DNA of 64,000 nt from NCBI RefSeq assembly GCF_007860075.1, contig NZ_SJPP01000001.1, positions 372,001 through 436,000 on the forward strand, given 5' to 3'. The notes beneath the pieces are model-generated. The model searched no databases, was not told the origin of the DNA, and saw only the letters and a program-made list of their open reading frames with translations. The DNA is from Symmachiella macrocystis (GTDB taxonomy: Bacteria > Planctomycetota > Planctomycetia > Planctomycetales > Planctomycetaceae). A program made the translations under genes and the position numbers. Positions 18,566 to 27,418 of the stretch are shown one piece after another (the first letter of the stretch is position 1; every line of letters starts with the position of its first letter).

Positions 18566-21004
18566 ATGTTTTCACGATTGTTGTTTTCGCTGTTTGTCGC
18601 GATGGTTACGCTTGGCAACTTTGCGGATCTATTGCATGGCAGTGAACCCCCATTGGCCGATTTGTTGCCACGCGCTAAGCGAGTTCTCATCGCCACCGCC
18701 CAGGAGACGGCAGATCTGCGGGAGGCAGGCAGCGTGACGGTATCAATCGATCGCGCGTTGCGGGGCCGAGGACGAAAAGAGGAAACGGTCGTCGTGGACC
18801 ACGATGGAGCGTTGAGCACTGTGCTGTTTGACGAGGGACAACAATATCTGATTTTGTTGCAACCGAGCCTCGATGACGCAGCTGGATGGACTTACGTCGG
18901 AAGTTCCGTTCTGCCCTACAAATCAGGCGAGGTGGTCCTGCCGGTTGAGGAGGACCAACCAGCCGACACGGTTCTACTGACCGACTTAATCGGATTGGTC
19001 GACCGCTATCCCTCCTCCCCAGATGCCATGATTGCCAACCGGACCTCGCTGAACGGTCGTTGGGTCGCAATGGTTTCGATCCAAGGGCGCGATATTCCCT
19101 TTTGGGTTTTGGACATCAGAGATCAAGATGGCAAAGTGTCAGCCGAAGTGGTGGATTTCAACAACCAAAACCAGTCGGTGCACGTTGAATCAATCGCAGT
19201 CACCGACGGAATCTTAACTCTAAGAGTCGTAGTGTTGCCTGTGAACTCCTCCTTTGAACACACCTATGTATTTACAGGTAGATTGCGTGACGGAAAAGTG
19301 ATCGGAAATTTCATCGCCGATAAGAATGCGGCACGTCCCGGCAAGTTGCGAGCTACAGCAGCAAAAGCGATGGCCCAAACCGGCGGAGTGAAACCCTCCT
19401 TAGGATTGAATGAATTTAGCCAGTCAACCATCGCCGAAGACGAATTTGCAGCGAACAAACAATTCACCAAGGATTTTCCGGAGAGTCCATTGGCGATGGA
19501 CACTTTTATGAGGATGTTGAAGTCCGAAACCGGTCGAGGTTTGAAGGAAGAAGAAATCGATGCGCTGGCAAAATCTTACATCGACAACGCCGAATATTGG
19601 GGTGAACTGATGCGGCGACAAGCGGTTGTCGATGCCGGCGTCTCAATCGCCGAACAGAAGAAACATCCACAGTTGGCGTTGAAGTACCTCCTTGAGGCCG
19701 AAGCGTTTTTGTCCGACACGTCTCCGCAGACTTGGACGATATTGGTTCCGTTTCATGCAGCATTGATGTACCAAGAAATGGGCGAATTGGATGAGGCTTC
19801 GCAGCGAATGAACGCATTTCATAAATTGCATCCGTTCGAACCGCTCGGCGCCTACTACGCAGCCGAGATGCTGGAGTCTCGCGGAGAGTTTGCCGGCGCA
19901 CTACAGATCTATTCGGAACTGGCCTGCTTGCCCAATATGAAGCAATCGCTGGATCAAACTTTTGAAGGGCAGCCCGGATACACTCCTGTGACTAAAAAAT
20001 TGCAGGAATTATGGGATAAGCATAGCTCAGACGCCGGCGATCAAGCTGCGTTTGTCGGACACATTCTCAAAGCCTATCACAATGGCATTCGTAGTTTTGT
20101 GAGCGATCAAATGGAACCGCGGCCGCCGAAACCAGGGACTCAAAACCGCGTGGTGTTATTGGAATTTTTCACCACGGCCGATGCTCCTCTCGGTGTGGGA
20201 ATTGATGTTGCTGTGACGGGTTTGACACACGCTTTTGGCCCGTCAGAACTCGTGGCACTACGTTACCATTTGCCCACGGAAGAGCCAGACCCCATGGCTG
20301 GTCCGCAATGTAAGGAGCGACTCAACTATTACAATTCAAGAGTCGTGCCTTTGATGTATATCGATGGCAAGCAGGTGAATGTGGAGCCTGGGCGTTTGAC
20401 ACATGCTGCAACAATCTATAAATACCTGCGTGAATTGGTGGAACCGATCTTGGTAGAGACCGTCGACATCGAATTAAAACTCAACACAACGGTCGAAGAA
20501 GACAGGATGAAGATTGACGTCCAGGCATTGTCGGCTTCAGAATTTGAAGACGACATTCGATTGCGGTTGGTGTTGGTGGAGGAAGAGGTCGCAGTCGAGA
20601 CACCCAGCGGTGTGCTGTTGCATGAAAATCTCGTGCGTATTATGCCGGGCGGAGCCGAGGGCATTGCTCCCCAAGATGGGAAATTGGCATTTCAAACGGA
20701 GCTCTTGCTGGAAGACTACCGTCAACAATTGCTTGACGAACTGCAATCGTACGAAGAGATGCGTAGCAACCTGCTTGGAGAAGAATTCAAGTATGGTATT
20801 TATCCCATCGGACCGGTGAGACTGAAACTCGCTGCTTTTGTGCAGAACAACAAGACCAAAGAGGTGCTGCAATCAGCCATCGTCGACCTAAAATTTCTGG
20901 ATGAGATCGAGGAACCGGCGAAAGAAGAAAAACCGGACGACGAAGCGAAACCTGCTGAGGAGCCCAAACCGGCTGCGGCCGATGCCACTCAAGAGCAGGA
21001 GTAA
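18566..21004 (+). CDS. Secreted protein with TPR-like and Cys-less thioredoxin-like regions
   Basis: An exported 812-aa protein of unrecognised function. A signal peptide covers about residues 1-26. A beta-rich region (about 50-280) includes a repeated VTVSIDRAL-type strand. Helical TPR-like repeats follow (about 330-490; phrases such as LKYLLEAEAFL and YQEMGELDEASQRM). Then comes a DUF1223/thioredoxin-like stretch (about 525-640; VVLLEFFTTAD, then VVPLMYIDGKQV) in which the expected cysteines are absent. The acidic tail is Glu/Lys/Pro-rich. The ATG at 18566 follows TAGGAA; a GTG one codon earlier is possible. Confidence 0.75.
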   Translation: MFSRLLFSLFVAMVTLGNFADLLHGSEPPLADLLPRAKRVLIATAQETADLREAGSVTVSIDRALRGRGRKEETVVVDHDGALSTVLFDEGQQYLILLQPSLDDAAGWTYVGSSVLPYKSGEVVLPVEEDQPADTVLLTDLIGLVDRYPSSPDAMIANRTSLNGRWVAMVSIQGRDIPFWVLDIRDQDGKVSAEVVDFNNQNQSVHVESIAVTDGILTLRVVVLPVNSSFEHTYVFTGRLRDGKVIGNFIADKNAARPGKLRATAAKAMAQTGGVKPSLGLNEFSQSTIAEDEFAANKQFTKDFPESPLAMDTFMRMLKSETGRGLKEEEIDALAKSYIDNAEYWGELMRRQAVVDAGVSIAEQKKHPQLALKYLLEAEAFLSDTSPQTWTILVPFHAALMYQEMGELDEASQRMNAFHKLHPFEPLGAYYAAEMLESRGEFAGALQIYSELACLPNMKQSLDQTFEGQPGYTPVTKKLQELWDKHSSDAGDQAAFVGHILKAYHNGIRSFVSDQMEPRPPKPGTQNRVVLLEFFTTADAPLGVGIDVAVTGLTHAFGPSELVALRYHLPTEEPDPMAGPQCKERLNYYNSRVVPLMYIDGKQVNVEPGRLTHAATIYKYLRELVEPILVETVDIELKLNTTVEEDRMKIDVQALSASEFEDDIRLRLVLVEEEVAVETPSGVLLHENLVRIMPGGAEGIAPQDGKLAFQTELLLEDYRQQLLDELQSYEEMRSNLLGEEFKYGIYPIGPVRLKLAAFVQNNKTKEVLQSAIVDLKFLDEIEEPAKEEKPDDEAKPAEEPKPAAADATQEQE

Positions 21005-21136
21005 GGTTTCCTACTCCCGGCCGGATTTGCTGGAATTTCCGGGGAAGTTCGCACAAGTCACCTTGGCCGGTCGCTCGAAATTTGTCATGATGTCTAACAC
21101 GGCAACGATTGCTCGTGTTCCTGGAGAAGCCTGATC

Positions 21137-21646
21137 ATGACAGACCCCTCGACTTTGACGGTGGCGCGATCGGATGCTGGCTACGTCGTGTTTTTAGAGG
21201 GTCGGGCGACGATGAACGAAGGCCCCGCCTTTCACACGTTCGTAACACAACTGCTCGATCATGCGGAAGAACCGGCGTTGGTCGTCTGCACCGATGGCTG
21301 CGAATACATGGACAGTACGTTTTTGGGCGGCCTGATTTCGCTGCACAAAAAGTATTCTGTGACGGAGCGGCCACGATTCATCGTAGCAGCATCACGAGAA
21401 TCGCGCGCTCGGCTACTGGTTTCGGCACGATTGGATTTGATTCTCAAACTGACCGACCGCGCGCCGGAGTGTTCAGGAAACCGCTCACCGATCCCCACGC
21501 CTCCGGCCAGTTCGCGCGACTTCACCTTGCACGCCATCGAATGCCACCGCCTGTTGGCCGAAATCGGTGGCCCACAGGCGGCGGTGTTTCAATTGGTCGC
21601 TGACCAATTGTCCAAAGAATTGGCCGACGAGGATGTGACGGAATAA
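21137..21646 (+). CDS. STAS-domain protein (anti-sigma factor antagonist-like)
   Basis: A 169-aa cytoplasmic protein with an N-terminal STAS domain (about residues 5-110). The phosphorylatable position is in EYMDSTFLGG (Ser60), matching the conserved D-S-T/S turn of SpoIIAA-type antagonists. A second, helical part (110-169) is of unknown role. No anti-sigma kinase or sigma factor is adjacent, so the partner is not known. It is convergent with the cyclophilin gene. Confidence 0.8.
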   Translation: MTDPSTLTVARSDAGYVVFLEGRATMNEGPAFHTFVTQLLDHAEEPALVVCTDGCEYMDSTFLGGLISLHKKYSVTERPRFIVAASRESRARLLVSARLDLILKLTDRAPECSGNRSPIPTPPASSRDFTLHAIECHRLLAEIGGPQAAVFQLVADQLSKELADEDVTE

Positions 21647-21665
21647 ACGTCGTCCACAGTTGGGA

Positions 21666-22091
21666 CTACGCGACGGAGACCTTCTCCATTTTGTCCCCTT
21701 GTTCAATCGAGTTCACAACATCCTGCCCCTCCGTCACGCGGCCAAAGACAGAGTGCTTGCCGTCCAACCATGAGGTCTCGACGTGGGTGATGAAGAATTG
21801 AGAACCGTTCGTGTTCGGACCGGCATTGGCCATCGACAGGACGCCGGGACCGTCGTGTTTGAGATCGGCGTGAAATTCATCGTCGAATTTGTATCCGGCG
21901 TCGCCGGTGCCCGTGCCTTGCGGACACCCGGTTTGGATCATGAAATCCTCGATCACACGATGGAATTTCAAGCCGTCGTAGAACCCTTCGCCGGCTAGTT
22001 TTTCAAAGTTAGCGACGGTGTTGGGAACCTTGTCGTCGTACAGTTCCAACGTGATGGTGCCTTTGTTTGTGACGATGGTCGCGGTTTTCAT
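21666..22091 (-). CDS. Peptidyl-prolyl cis-trans isomerase, cyclophilin type
   Basis: Catalyses proline isomerisation during folding. The 141-aa protein covers the cyclophilin core with the motifs [19 protein letters not shown] (catalytic Arg and Gln), [17 protein letters not shown] and GKHSVFGRV. There is no signal peptide, so it should be cytoplasmic. The length is a little short, as for bacterial PpiB-type proteins. It starts with an ATG after the GGGAAGACTC purine stretch and stands alone between the STAS and sulfatase genes. Confidence 0.93.
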   Translation of the reverse strand: MKTATIVTNKGTITLELYDDKVPNTVANFEKLAGEGFYDGLKFHRVIEDFMIQTGCPQGTGTGDAGYKFDDEFHADLKHDGPGVLSMANAGPNTNGSQFFITHVETSWLDGKHSVFGRVTEGQDVVNSIEQGDKMEKVSVA

Positions 22092-22139
22092 GAGTCTTCC
22101 CTTGTGAGGATAAGTTTTAGTGTTGTGGTCCGTCGCCCA

Positions 22140-23387
22140 TTATTGGGCCGCCCACCAATCATTGATGTTCGCAGTCAGTTCGCGAACTTTGTCGGCGTGA
22201 TCCGCCGCGAGATTTTTTGTTTCATGCGGATCAGCATCCAGATCGTAGAGTTCAACCCCGGCGGACTCGTCCGCGGGAACGATCAATTTCCAGTGCCCTT
22301 GAATGACCCAACGGTATAGCAAACTCGCGCGGGGGCTGTCGATGTCGGCGATGTCATGTGCGAAGATTTCGCCGTGAATCGCAGTTCTTTTCGTCGGATG
22401 GCCCGCCGCGACCGAGACCAAATCGATTCCCGGCATTGACGTTGGCGGATCGATGCCGCACGCTTTGAGGATTGTGGGCGCCAAGTCAATGCTGCTGGCC
22501 AAGGTGGTATTCTCACCAGGAGCGATTTTCCCCGGCCAACACAACATGATCGGCGTGCGAACTCCTCCGTCGTACTGCGAGCGTTTGCTTTTGGGTGCGT
22601 AGCGCCGCGAATCGGTGCTCTGGATCCAACCGTTATCGGTGACGAAGACGACCAGCGTGTCGTCGGCAAGATTGTTCTTATCGAGGAAATCCAACAGCTC
22701 TCCGCAAGTTTCGTCGAACCATTCACACATTGCGTAATAGCGAGCAACGTGTATTGAGCGGCCTGGTTTTTCGTATTTCTTGAGCAGCCTCTCGGGAGGA
22801 TTGTGGGGGCTGTGCGGCAAGAATGGGGCGTACCATAAAAAAAACGGTTCGTCATTCGATTCGCGAATGAAATCAAATATCGGCTCCATCCCCTGCCGAC
22901 CGATTTTCAGTCCATCATCGCCGTGCCGCCCACCATGTTTGGGGTCGCCATGCGTCATGCCGGCGGTGAATCCGCCCAACCGGTAATTGCCTTCCCACCA
23001 TTTGCCGCTCTGGTGGCTGCGGTACCCTTGTTTTCCCAACAGCCGCGGCAATGTGGGGGCGTTTTGAATATGCTTGAGCATCAACTGGCGATCGGTCCCT
23101 TTGGGGGGATCGTTGCCGGAGATTTTGTGTTGATGCGGATACAGCCCGGTGATCATTGTCGCTAGTGAAGGCCGGCACAAACTGGCCGGGACGTAACCGC
23201 GAGTGAAGACCGCACTTTCGCGCGCCAGTTGGTCCAAATTGGGCGTTTTGATGTCCCGGTGCCCCATGAATCCAAAATCGGTCCAGGCCTGGTCGTCGGA
23301 GATGATCATCACGACATTGGGCGGCTTGGCCTGGGCATTAACCGGCAATGCAAATAGGGCGAGCAAGCACAGGGCGAGTGGTTTCAT
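22140..23387 (-). CDS. Secreted sulfatase (arylsulfatase family)
   Basis: Exported sulfate-ester hydrolase, 415 aa, with a signal peptide ending near NAQA. N-terminal metal ligands are seen in SDDQAWTDFG (Asp31, Asp32). The formylglycine site is LCRPSLATMITG with Cys71. The canonical site is C-x-P-S-R, but here Leu75 replaces the Arg. The C-terminal part has the usual DLDADPHETKNLA motif. The ATG at 23387 begins the signal peptide; a TTG five codons upstream is less likely. Planctomycetes carry many such genes for sulfated polysaccharides; the substrate is unknown. Confidence 0.9.
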   Translation of the reverse strand: MKPLALCLLALFALPVNAQAKPPNVVMIISDDQAWTDFGFMGHRDIKTPNLDQLARESAVFTRGYVPASLCRPSLATMITGLYPHQHKISGNDPPKGTDRQLMLKHIQNAPTLPRLLGKQGYRSHQSGKWWEGNYRLGGFTAGMTHGDPKHGGRHGDDGLKIGRQGMEPIFDFIRESNDEPFFLWYAPFLPHSPHNPPERLLKKYEKPGRSIHVARYYAMCEWFDETCGELLDFLDKNNLADDTLVVFVTDNGWIQSTDSRRYAPKSKRSQYDGGVRTPIMLCWPGKIAPGENTTLASSIDLAPTILKACGIDPPTSMPGIDLVSVAAGHPTKRTAIHGEIFAHDIADIDSPRASLLYRWVIQGHWKLIVPADESAGVELYDLDADPHETKNLAADHADKVRELTANINDWWAAQ

Positions 23388-23474
23388 CGAGAATCTCCGC
23401 AATAAATGGGTCTTCGTGCATGCTAACGAGTCGCTGAAGTGATTGCGACCGATGTGGTGGTGAGGTACAACAGC

Positions 23475-23517
23475 GGCAGGCAGTGGCGAGTGGCCGGTAG
23501 ATCAGTTGCCAGAGAAC
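23475..23517. repeat. Degenerate GTGGCCAGTGG-type block
   Basis: A short block of GGCAGTGGCGAGTGGCCGG-like words followed by GCCAGAGAA resembles the first half of the composite repeat at 9496 and 28853. It lies between the divergent sulfatase and reductase genes. Confidence 0.45.
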
Positions 23518-23606
23518 ATGGCCCGTACGTTGGACAAGCCACACTGAACACGAGCCAAATATGACAGTCCTTCGCCCTCAGCTTATAAACGTATCGGAGC
23601 CAACCC

Positions 23607-24605
23607 ATGTCGACCGAACAATTCGCCTGTTATCTTGTGGAAAAAGACGAAGACGGTACCGTCCGTGCTGGGATGACGCGGCGGCCGTTGGCGGCTTTGC
23701 CGGAGGGAGAGGTGTTGATCCGCGTGCAATGGTCCTCTTTGAATTTCAAAGATGGGCTGGCGGCGACGGGGCAGCCGGGGGTGGCGAAGAAATATCCGCA
23801 CGTGCCGGGGATCGATGCGGCCGGGACAGTCGCCGAAAGCAGCCATGCCGATTTTCAGGCCGGACAACCGGTGATTGTCACCGGCTATGACCTGGGCGCC
23901 GGCCAATGGGGCGGCTGGGCGGAGTACATTCGCGTGCCGGCCGAGTGGGTGATTCCGTTACCGGACGGACTCACGTTGGAATCAGCAATGCACTACGGCA
24001 CGGCGGGGTTCACTGCGGCGATGTCGGTGCAAGCGATCGTTGATCACGGTATCGAACCGGCGAGCGGAAAGATTGTAGTTACCGGAGCGACGGGCGGCGT
24101 GGGCTGCATTGCTGTGATGCTGTTGGCCCAACTGGGCTATCAAGTCGTGGCTGTTACCGGCAAAGAAAGCATGCACGCGCAGCTCAAGGAATTTGGTGCC
24201 ACGGAGGTCGTCGGTCGGGAGGAGATTTTGGATGACAGTTCGCGGCCGCTGTTGTCCGCACGTTGGGCAGGGGCTGTTGATTGTGTTGGAGGCGACATGC
24301 TGACGTCGATCCTGCGAGCGACCGACCTACGCGGCTGCGTGACCTGTTGCGGTTTGGTGGCGGGGCCGAAATTGAATATGACCGTGTTTCCGTTCATTCT
24401 CCGCGGTGCGGTGTTGGTGGGGATCGACTCGGGATGGTATCCGCGAGATTTGCGTTTGAAGTTGTGGGAGAAACTCGGCGGCGAATGGCGGTTGGACAAG
24501 CTAGCGGATTTCACCGAAACGGTACCATTGGCCGACATCGAACCTTCGTTGCAAAAAATCTTGCGCGGCGAAGTCGCTGGCCGGACGTTGGTGGCGGTGG
24601 AGTGA
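23607..24605 (+). CDS. Zinc-less MDR oxidoreductase, acrylyl-CoA reductase (AcuI/YhdH) family
   Basis: NADPH-dependent enoyl reductase of the medium-chain dehydrogenase superfamily, 332 aa. An N-terminal GroES-like domain holds the SLNFKDGLAATG motif characteristic of the YhdH/AcuI group. The Rossmann domain has VTGATGGVGCIAVMLLAQLG, and FILRGAVLVGIDS closes the subunit. No zinc ligands are present. Family members reduce acryloyl-CoA to propionyl-CoA; the in vivo substrate here is inferred. It is the gene before the phosphonate cluster but 250 bases apart, so co-transcription is doubtful. Confidence 0.88.
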   Translation: MSTEQFACYLVEKDEDGTVRAGMTRRPLAALPEGEVLIRVQWSSLNFKDGLAATGQPGVAKKYPHVPGIDAAGTVAESSHADFQAGQPVIVTGYDLGAGQWGGWAEYIRVPAEWVIPLPDGLTLESAMHYGTAGFTAAMSVQAIVDHGIEPASGKIVVTGATGGVGCIAVMLLAQLGYQVVAVTGKESMHAQLKEFGATEVVGREEILDDSSRPLLSARWAGAVDCVGGDMLTSILRATDLRGCVTCCGLVAGPKLNMTVFPFILRGAVLVGIDSGWYPRDLRLKLWEKLGGEWRLDKLADFTETVPLADIEPSLQKILRGEVAGRTLVAVE

Positions 24606-24632
24606 TGCTTGAGTGTTGGGCGCATGGTTTCG

Positions 24633-24687
24633 ATGGATGCAGACGGAAGAACCACGAAAAACGCGAATGACACGAAAAAAAAGAAAA
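24633..24687. repeat. AC-rich ACCACGAAAAACGCGAATGACACGAAA element
   Basis: A stretch of repeated CACGAAA/CGCGAA words in the gap before phnA. Words of this type recur between genes in planctomycete chromosomes, from memory. No function is known to me. Confidence 0.35.
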
Positions 24688-24803
24688 TGATGGAACGTTG
24701 TAAATCTCATACATAGAACCGGGTGGCGAAGGACTTAGGGCGAGGATTGCCTTGATCGGCGGGGGGCGTTAGGGTGGTGGTTTGTGTTTGAGATTTGATT
24801 TTG

Positions 24804-24818
24804 GTGGCGAATCGCCAC
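24804..24818. promoter_or_regulatory. Palindrome upstream of phnA (possible operator)
   Basis: GTGGCGA-A-TCGCCAC is a perfect seven-base inverted repeat about 40 bases before the phnA start. It follows a G/T-rich stretch. It could be a regulator binding site or a small hairpin; no regulator gene lies in the cluster. Confidence 0.3.
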
Positions 24819-24858
24819 TGAAATATGCTTGTGATTGAATGGAAAACGACAGGGACAC

Positions 24859-26118
24859 ATGACCACATCCGGCGACATCTCCACCCAAGAATTTACCATC
24901 AATGACCGCACCTATCGCCCGCCTGCGCGGCCGATCGTGGTGATTTGTATCGACGGCTGTGCGGACGAATATCTCAGTATCTCGATCGCCAAAGGCCGCA
25001 TGCCAAACGTGGCGCGGATTGCCGGTGAGGGATATCGCGGGCTGGCCCGCGGGGCGTTGCCGTCGTTCACAAACGTGAATAACTCATCCATCTGCACTGG
25101 CGTGACGCCGGCGGTGCATGGGATTTGCGGCAACTTCTTCCTCGATCCCGATACCGGTGAAGAGGTGATGATGAATTCGGCCAAATATCTACGGGCCGAA
25201 ACGATTCTGGCCGCTGCGGCCAACGCCGGACGCAAGGTCGCGATGGTCACGGCCAAAGAGAAACTGCGGGACATACTGTCGCACAACTTAACGGGCATCG
25301 CTTTTTCGGCGGAGAAGGCAAACGAAGCCCAAATGGCCACGCACGGCATCGACGACGTCGAAGAACTGGTTGGTGCCCCCACGCCGGAGATTTATAGCGG
25401 CGACGCCAGTTTATATGTGCTCCAAGCAGGAGCGGCATTGGTCGAACAGGGGCGGGCGGATTTTTTGTATCTGTCGCTGACTGACTTTATGCAACACAAG
25501 TTTGATCCCTGGCAAGAAGAATCATTGGAGTTCCATGCGGGGATCGACCGGGAGATCGGACGGCTACTCGACGCCGGGGCGATCGTAGCGGCGACCGCCG
25601 ATCATGGTATGAACGCCAAACAAAAAACCGACGGCAGCCCGAATGTGATTTACCTCGAACCGCTGTTGACCGAAGAATTCGATGCAAACATCAAGGTCAT
25701 TCTACCGATCACCGATCCCTACGTCGCGCATCACGGGGCGTTGGGGTCATTGGCCATGGTACATCTGCCCGATTCGGTGCGGACTGATCCGGTAATTTCT
25801 CGCCTGATGGAAATCGATGGAATTACGGAAGTCCATTGCCGGGCTTCGGCGGTCCGAAAATTGGAACTGGCCCCCGACCGGATCGGCGATTTAGTTGTGT
25901 TGTCGGGACGGGACGTTGTGTTGGGCCGCTCACCGGGGCACCATGACCTCAAAGCGGTGGCCAGCGGACTCCGCTCGCATGGCGGCCGGTACGAGGAGAT
26001 GGTCCCGCTGCTGGTCTCGGAGCCATTGAACGATACGTACCGCCGCAAGGCGAGTGGCGATCCGCGAAATTTCGACGTGTTCGATTTTGCCGTCAATGGG
26101 ACGGGGGCTGAGGCTTGA
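24859..26118 (+). CDS. phnA: Phosphonoacetate hydrolase
   Basis: Zinc-dependent C-P bond hydrolase of the alkaline phosphatase superfamily that turns phosphonoacetate into acetate and phosphate. The 419-aa protein shows the metal site VICIDGC (Asp32) and the nucleophile region LPSFTNVNNSSICTG with Thr71 at the position of the family's nucleophilic Thr. It also has TDFMQHKFDP, TADHGMNAK and SPGHHDL for the remaining metal ligands. The ATG at 24859 follows AGGGACAC; the frame opens at 24835 but lacks a ribosome-binding site there. With phnY and phnW downstream it completes 2-aminoethylphosphonate degradation. Confidence 0.93.
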   Translation: MTTSGDISTQEFTINDRTYRPPARPIVVICIDGCADEYLSISIAKGRMPNVARIAGEGYRGLARGALPSFTNVNNSSICTGVTPAVHGICGNFFLDPDTGEEVMMNSAKYLRAETILAAAANAGRKVAMVTAKEKLRDILSHNLTGIAFSAEKANEAQMATHGIDDVEELVGAPTPEIYSGDASLYVLQAGAALVEQGRADFLYLSLTDFMQHKFDPWQEESLEFHAGIDREIGRLLDAGAIVAATADHGMNAKQKTDGSPNVIYLEPLLTEEFDANIKVILPITDPYVAHHGALGSLAMVHLPDSVRTDPVISRLMEIDGITEVHCRASAVRKLELAPDRIGDLVVLSGRDVVLGRSPGHHDLKAVASGLRSHGGRYEEMVPLLVSEPLNDTYRRKASGDPRNFDVFDFAVNGTGAEA

Positions 26119-26134
26119 GACGACAGGCTTGAGA
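26108..26134. repeat. Inverted copy of the CTCAAGCCT block at the phnA stop
   Basis: GAGGCTTGAGACGACAGGCTTGAG contains two copies of the word AGGCTTGAG, the reverse complement of CTCAAGCCT. The phnA TGA stop (26116-26118) lies inside the first copy. Confidence 0.5.
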
Positions 26135-26303
26135 TGTGGCGGATTGAAGAGACCAATGATCTGACGGTGAAATACCGGTGAAACCCGCCCGAGCCTAGAT
26201 ACGTAGGTTGCGTGGGCTGTTACAATTGTGGGTTGCCGGTTTGATGTCCGGTGTGTGACTTTTTTACGCTGTGAAGAGTTTGCAAGCGAGGAACTTGGGA
26301 TCG

Positions 26304-27314
26304 ATGAGCACGCGACTTATTCGAATGAGCAGCTTAATCTTGCCGGTGATCATGCTGACCTTGGGCGGGGCGATCACGAGCGTTGCTGCGCCGCCGTCGG
26401 AAATCAAAATCGACGGCAAATTTCTGGACTGGGCCAAATTGCCCAAATACACGGATCCAGCGTATGACTGCCACGATACCGATGGAGAAACCAAAGACTA
26501 CAAACCCAAGACGGTGCGGAATCCTGGCGCGGATTTGATCGAATTCAAATTCACGCACGATGCGGAGAATCTGTATGCCTATTTCAAAACAACCGGAAAA
26601 TTCGGCCGGACGCAGCGCGGTGCGACCGGACCGGTCAACACGCGTCGCCGACGCGGTCGCGGGAGGGGCAAAGGCCAGAAGGTACGCGTTGCCGGGCGGT
26701 TTTATGCCATCTTGACGATCGACGTCGACAACAACGACGAAACTGGATATTGGCTGCACGAGGGGGGCTACTATCCCACGTCGCGGGGCTACGATGTGAA
26801 TTGCGAAGTCGAATGGTACAACGGCGAATTCAATGCGGCTCCCTATTTAAATCACTGTTGCCTCGACGATGCCGAGTTGCAGGAAGCATTTTTGGAGCAA
26901 TCGTCGGGGAAATACGTGAAGGGCAAGGATGGGCCGTATCCCGCGGGATTCATGCGGCTGAAACCGGGGACCTACAAAAAATACACGCAGTGGGTCTACC
27001 ACAAGGACGACACGATTACCTTTGTGCTCGATAAAGGACCGATCGTGCACGGGATTGTGACCGGAGCGATTTCTAGAGACGAGCATGAAGCCGAGATCTG
27101 TTTTCCGATGAAGGGATTCCTGGTCGACGAAAATGGCAAGCCAATCGTCGAGTTGGGCAAGACGCTCGACATTTCCTTCTCCTTGGAAACCAGCGGTGAG
27201 TTAGGACCGGACGGCGAATGGTCCTCCGACACGGCTGATCCGATTGAAGGTTACGTACTGGAACCGGCCGCGGAAGCAGCAGTTGAATCAACCGCCGAAT
27301 CAAAGGCGGAATAG
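26304..27314 (+). CDS. Secreted CBM9-like protein inside the phosphonate cluster
   Basis: A 336-aa exported protein. After a signal peptide ending near SVAAPP, the phrase IKIDGKFLDWAKLPKYTDP matches the start of family 9 carbohydrate-binding (DOMON-like) domains. Paired strands such as FKFTHDAENLYAYFKTTG and AILTIDVDNNDETGYW continue the domain. An Arg/Gly/Lys-rich segment (about residues 118-136) interrupts it, which is odd for a secreted protein. The C-terminus is Glu/Ala-rich. The ATG at 26304 is chosen for the signal peptide; a GTG at 26271 is possible. It lies between phnA and phnY, but no role in phosphonate use can be deduced. Confidence 0.7.
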   Translation: MSTRLIRMSSLILPVIMLTLGGAITSVAAPPSEIKIDGKFLDWAKLPKYTDPAYDCHDTDGETKDYKPKTVRNPGADLIEFKFTHDAENLYAYFKTTGKFGRTQRGATGPVNTRRRRGRGRGKGQKVRVAGRFYAILTIDVDNNDETGYWLHEGGYYPTSRGYDVNCEVEWYNGEFNAAPYLNHCCLDDAELQEAFLEQSSGKYVKGKDGPYPAGFMRLKPGTYKKYTQWVYHKDDTITFVLDKGPIVHGIVTGAISRDEHEAEICFPMKGFLVDENGKPIVELGKTLDISFSLETSGELGPDGEWSSDTADPIEGYVLEPAAEAAVESTAESKAE

Positions 27315-27317
27315 TTT

Positions 27318-27345
27318 TACCGAGTGGTAAGATTTTATTTTTATA
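27318..27345 (+). terminator. Weak hairpin plus T-rich tail after the CBM9-like gene
   Basis: TTACC-GAGT-GGTAA can form a five-base stem, followed by the T-rich GATTTTATTTTTAT. The stem is short, so termination would be partial. Confidence 0.3.
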
Positions 27346-27418
27346 TACGGTGCGCGTGAATCCTGTACCGTCATCGAATCCATAGCCGACTGGCTTCATC
27401 CAAGCTGAATTCTGATAG

